Part shown: positions 5,667-8,291 of the stretch, piece after piece | Layout: every line of letters starts with the position of its first letter | Numbering within the stretch: the stretch's first letter is position 1 | Assembly: GCA_017530275.1 (NCBI GenBank) | Contig: JAFXMP010000036.1 | Coordinates: 1 to 8,291, forward strand | DNA from: Clostridia bacterium | GTDB taxonomy: Bacteria > Bacillota_A > Clostridia > Christensenellales > Aristaeellaceae | Direction: 5' to 3' | DNA length: 8,291 bases | Position numbers and translations under genes: made by a program | The notes under the pieces: model-generated | Told to the model about the DNA's origin: nothing | What the model saw: only the letters and a program-made list of their open reading frames with translations | Database searches by the model: none

Positions 5667-7658
5667 TTACTCCGCTGTGCGCATGGCCCGCATGGCGTTC
5701 AGGATGGCGATAAAGCACACGCCCACGTCGGCGAACACCGCCGCCCAGAGGGGAGCCAGATGCAGCACGCCTAAGATCATCACCAGCGCCTTCACCGCCA
5801 GGGAGAAGATCACGTTCTGCCGTACGATGCTAAGGGTACGCCGGGCCATGCGGATGGCAGCGGGAAGCTTCAAGGGGTCGTCGTCCATGAGCACCACGTC
5901 CGCCGCCTCGATAGCCGCGTCGGAGCCCAGCGCGCCCATAGCCACGCCGATGTCGGCCCGTGCCAGCACAGGCGCGTCGTTGATGCCGTCGCCCACGAAG
6001 ATCAGCGCTCCACTTTCGCCTTTTTCCCGCAGCAGGTCCTCCACCTTTTCCATTTTGCCATCAGGCAGCAGTTCGGCGTAGATTTCATCCATGCCCAAGG
6101 CGCGGCCCACGGTTTCGGCGGCGTGTTCCCGGTCGCCGGTGAGCATCACCGTTTTTTTCACGCCCAGGTCCCGCAGGGCGGCAACAGTTTCCTTGGCTCC
6201 TTGCTTGATTTCGTCCGCGATCACGATATAACCGGCGTACTGCCCATCCACGGCCACGTGGGCTACGGTGCCCGCCGTCTGGACAGGTTCGCAGGAAACG
6301 CCCTCCAGGGCCATCAGTTTTTCATTGCCCACGGCCACCCGCTTGCCGCCCACCTGGGCGCGCACGCCGTGGCCGGAAATTTCCTCCGTGTTTTCCGCTT
6401 GCATGAGAGATTTTTCCTGTCCACAGGCTTCCAGCAAGGACTGGGCGATGGGGTGGGTGCTGAACGCTTCCGCCACCGCGGCCAGGGAAAGCAAGGCCTT
6501 TTCATCACCATTTACGGCGTGGATTTCCGTCACGGAAAAGCTGCCCTGGGTCATGGTGCCGGTTTTATCAAATACAGCGATTTCCGTCTGGGCCAGGGTT
6601 TCCAGATAGCCCGCGTCTTTGATCAGAATGCCCTGCCGGGACGCGCCGCCGATTCCGCTGAAAAAGGTGAGGGGCACGGAAATGACCAGGGCGCAAGGGC
6701 AGGAAATGACCAGGAAGGTGAGGGCGGCGGTGATCCACTGGTTCCAGTCGCCCCCAAAGAACAGGGGCGGCACCAGGGCAGCCAGCACGGCCAAGCCCAC
6801 CACCACGGGGGTATAAATGCGGGCAAAGCGGGTGATGAACCGGTCGGCCTTGGACTTGGTTTCCCCGGCGTGCTCCACCAGCTCCAAAATGCGGGCCACG
6901 GTGGAATCCTCGTAAGCGTGAGTCACCCGCACCCGCAGCACGCCCTGAATATTCACGCAGCCGCTGAGCACCTGGTCCCCTTCCTTGACAGGCCGGGGCG
7001 CGCTTTCCCCGGTGAGCGCCACGGTATTCAGAGAGGACGCGCCTTGCAGCACCGTGCCGTCCAGCGGCACCTTTTCGCCGGGGCGGATCACGATGGTTTC
7101 GCCCACTTCCACAAAGCCCGGCAGGATGGTTTCCACCCGGCCCTCCCGTTCCACGTTAGCGGAATCGGGGCGGATATCCATGAGCCCGGCGATGGATTCC
7201 CGGCTCCGGTCCACGGCGTAGTCCTGGAAGAACTCGCCCACCTGGTACAGCAGCATCACCGCCACCGCCTCGGCGTATTCCCCGATGCAGAACGCGCCTA
7301 CGGAAGCCACAGTCATCAGGAACATTTCATCCAGCGCCTGCCCGTGCAGGATGCTTTTCAGCGCTTCCAGGGCCACCGAATACCCCACCACCAGCCAGGA
7401 CGCCACATACAGGGCAATTTTGACCCCTTCCGGCACGGGCAGCAGCAGGCCTGCGGCAAGAAGAACCGCGCTGGCCCCCATGCGGATCAGCAGGGTTTTC
7501 CGCTCCCCTTCTTCCCCGTGGCCGTGTTCATGTCCATGGTCGTGGCCGTGGCTGTGGCCATGTTCGTGTTCATGATGCTCGTGTTCATGTTCATGGTGCT
7601 CGTGATGCTCGTGTTCTTCCCCGTGGTCATGATGGCAATGCTCACAATGCTTGCTCAT
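5667..7658 (-). CDS. cadA: P1B-type Zn/Cd-translocating ATPase with His-rich N-terminus
   Basis: This 663-residue membrane pump exports divalent soft metals using ATP. Signature residues are all present: TGES (216-219, actuator), CPC (320-322) in the metal-binding helix, phosphorylated D364 in DKTGTMT, H402-P403 in the nucleotide-binding domain, and GDGIND (556-561). K623 in the penultimate helix and D644 in FADVG in the last helix are the pattern of the ZntA/CadA group (Zn2+, Cd2+, Pb2+) rather than the copper group. The N-terminus lacks the usual GMxCxxC HMA domain. Instead residues 1-47 contain 23 histidines, one CxxC (C5, C8) and many acidic residues, probably a metal sensor or loading tail. 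Start ATG 7658 has GGAGGGG 7 bases upstream; the frame continues upstream to 7727 but overlaps the regulator gene. It follows the ArsR-type gene by 16 bases and should be co-transcribed and metal-induced. Confidence 0.93.
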   Translation of the reverse strand: MSKHCEHCHHDHGEEHEHHEHHEHEHEHHEHEHGHSHGHDHGHEHGHGEEGERKTLLIRMGASAVLLAAGLLLPVPEGVKIALYVASWLVVGYSVALEALKSILHGQALDEMFLMTVASVGAFCIGEYAEAVAVMLLYQVGEFFQDYAVDRSRESIAGLMDIRPDSANVEREGRVETILPGFVEVGETIVIRPGEKVPLDGTVLQGASSLNTVALTGESAPRPVKEGDQVLSGCVNIQGVLRVRVTHAYEDSTVARILELVEHAGETKSKADRFITRFARIYTPVVVGLAVLAALVPPLFFGGDWNQWITAALTFLVISCPCALVISVPLTFFSGIGGASRQGILIKDAGYLETLAQTEIAVFDKTGTMTQGSFSVTEIHAVNGDEKALLSLAAVAEAFSTHPIAQSLLEACGQEKSLMQAENTEEISGHGVRAQVGGKRVAVGNEKLMALEGVSCEPVQTAGTVAHVAVDGQYAGYIVIADEIKQGAKETVAALRDLGVKKTVMLTGDREHAAETVGRALGMDEIYAELLPDGKMEKVEDLLREKGESGALIFVGDGINDAPVLARADIGVAMGALGSDAAIEAADVVLMDDDPLKLPAAIRMARRTLSIVRQNVIFSLAVKALVMILGVLHLAPLWAAVFADVGVCFIAILNAMRAMRTAE

Positions 7659-7674
7659 ACCCTTTCCCCTCCGT

Positions 7675-8037
7675 TCATTCGCAAAGATGCTCCATGCCCA
7701 TGCCGATGATGGTGCGCACGTGGTCATCCGCTAAGGAATAAAATATCGTTTTGCCCTCCCGCCGGAATTTCACCAGCTTGCTCTGCTTCAGCACCCGAAG
7801 CTGGTGAGATATGGCCGATTGGGTCATGTGCAGCAGCTCGGCGATATCGCACACGCACATTTCCGCCTCGAACAGCACGTACAGGATTTTGATCCGGGTG
7901 CTGTCCCCGAAGATGCGAAACAACTCCGCCAGGTCGCAGAGCATTTCCTCGTCCGGCATGTCCTGGTTCACACTGGAAATCAAATCGGGATGCAGGATAT
8001 CTCCCCCGCCCCGCTCCTTCTGTTCCAAATCATGCAT
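7675..8037 (-). CDS. ArsR/SmtB-family metal-sensing repressor
   Basis: This 120-residue winged-helix repressor should release the operon promoter when Zn2+, Cd2+ or similar metals bind. The recognition helix region is DIAELLHMTQSAISHQLRVL (64-83), followed by the wing FRREGKTIFYSL. Two possible metal sites are visible: the alpha-5 site D104, H106, H117 and E120, the same residues and numbers as reported for SmtB, and C61-V-C63 in the EMCVCDIAEL motif, as in CadC-type Cd/Pb sensors. The N-terminal region before residue 34 carries histidines but no cysteine, so a complete CadC site is doubtful. Start ATG 8037 is chosen because AAAGGA lies 8 bases upstream. The in-frame start at 8070 would be inside the operator and at the predicted transcription start. 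Confidence 0.92.
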   Translation of the reverse strand: MHDLEQKERGGGDILHPDLISSVNQDMPDEEMLCDLAELFRIFGDSTRIKILYVLFEAEMCVCDIAELLHMTQSAISHQLRVLKQSKLVKFRREGKTIFYSLADDHVRTIIGMGMEHLCE

Positions 8038-8051
8038 TGGGATCATCCTTT

Positions 8052-8073
8052 CATTTGAACATCTGTTCATATG
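8052..8073. promoter_or_regulatory. ArsR/SmtB-type operator
   Basis: TGAACA (8056-8061) and TGTTCA (8064-8069) form a perfect inverted repeat with a 2-base centre. It extends to CAT/ATG outer arms (8052-8054 with 8071-8073) with one mismatch. This 12-2-12-like form is the known site of SmtB, ZiaR, CzrA and CadC repressors. It lies on the predicted transcription start, so the bound repressor would block initiation. Confidence 0.88.
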
Positions 8074-8075
8074 TT

Positions 8076-8104
8076 ATAATATTCCATTGTCAAGCGTTTG
8101 TCAA
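8076..8104 (-). promoter_or_regulatory. promoter of the metal-resistance operon
   Basis: Read on the minus strand, TTGACA (8104 to 8099) and TATTAT (8081 to 8076) are separated by 17 bases. A second TTGACA (8093 to 8088) is too close to the -10 box. Transcription would start near 8069, inside the operator, giving a leader of about 32 bases. Confidence 0.8.
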
Positions 8105-8159
8105 TAGGGGAAAAGAAAAAAACGCGAAAAAGCCCAAAAGAGTGGTTATCTAAGGTCAC

Positions 8160-8196
8160 TGAAAAAGTCAGTTCTTAAAAAGGACTGGCTTTTTCA
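8160..8196 (+). terminator. terminator-like hairpin upstream of the transposase
   Basis: Fifteen bases (8160-8174) pair with 8182-8196 across a 7-base loop; 13 pairs are Watson-Crick and two are G-U. The descending arm contains TTTTT. Insertion sequences often carry such a structure near the end to block incoming transcription. Its symmetry means it could act in either direction. Confidence 0.55.
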
Positions 8197-8239
8197 TATA
8201 CAAAGAAGTACAATTGAGGAGAAGAAGGGCGGTGGGAGA

Positions 8240-8291
8240 ATGCTGAAAGAATACAGGCAGACAGAAATGGAGTTATCACCCTATCAGAGTC
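8240..8291 (+). CDS. transposase, N-terminal fragment (IS1182-like)
   Basis: Only 17 codons are visible, starting MLKEYRQTEMELSPYQS and cut by the window edge. The opening, with a hydrophilic helix followed by LSPYQS, matches what I remember of IS1182-family transposases (DDE enzymes that cut and paste the element). A purine-rich stretch GGTGGGAG (8231-8238) immediately precedes the ATG and a further GAGGAG lies near 8216-8221. The catalytic part is outside the window, so function cannot be confirmed. Confidence 0.55.
   Translation, partial: MLKEYRQTEMELSPYQS

Larger units (their letters stand above)
8143..8291 (+). mobile_element. left end of an insertion sequence, probably IS1182 family (incomplete)
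   Basis: The window ends within an element whose transposase begins at 8240. The exact left boundary is not resolved. It lies somewhere between the metal operon promoter (8104) and the hairpin at 8160, and the position given is a guess. No second inverted repeat is in the window, so completeness cannot be judged. Confidence 0.5.

Noticed and set aside
6123..7709. 528-residue open frame on the plus strand opposite the metal ATPase
   Set aside because: The ATPase on the other strand has all its catalytic motifs; this frame is a low-complexity His/Gly/Pro-rich shadow.

Overview
The window looks like chromosomal DNA of an anaerobic, probably gut-associated Firmicute (Clostridia). The case rests on strong GGAGG-type ribosome binding sites, sigma-A-like promoters with 17-base spacers, a Pro/Thr-rich peptidoglycan-binding surface protein, DUF3990/DUF3791-type small genes and the start of an IS1182-like transposase. 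The taxon is inferred from style; no marker gene is present.

Left part (1-3564): a stand-alone sugar-transfer-type ATP-grasp gene has its own promoter and a 12-bp hairpin in its leader. It is followed on the same strand by a large secreted protein made of a peptidoglycan-binding domain, five MucBP-like repeats on Pro/Thr linkers and a stalk-like C-terminal domain. A strong intrinsic terminator closes this block.

Middle part (3565-5640), accessory in character: a gene-free stretch of about 400 bases carries a 105-bp MITE-like inverted repeat built from GAGAGTT heptamers, then small hairpins and a promoter/operator. Two consecutive toxin-antitoxin-like operons follow. The first is a Phd-family antitoxin with a VapC-type PIN toxin. 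The second is a tightly overlapping three-gene operon: a DUF3990 protein with ADP-ribosyltransferase-like motifs, an unrecognised 82-residue protein and a DUF3791-like protein. Each operon has its own promoter with palindromic sequence at the -10/start region, as expected for autoregulation. The DUF3990 tricistron is the best candidate here for a poorly described system.

Right part (5599-8104), minus strand: a metal-resistance operon. An ArsR/SmtB repressor is followed 16 bases later by a P1B-type Zn/Cd ATPase whose N-terminus is a His-rich tail instead of an HMA domain. A TGAACA-N2-TGTTCA operator lies on the predicted transcription start, and one bidirectional terminator separates this operon from the converging tricistron. 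The right edge (about 8143-8291) is the beginning of an insertion sequence with a terminator-like hairpin and the first 17 codons of a transposase; the window ends inside it.
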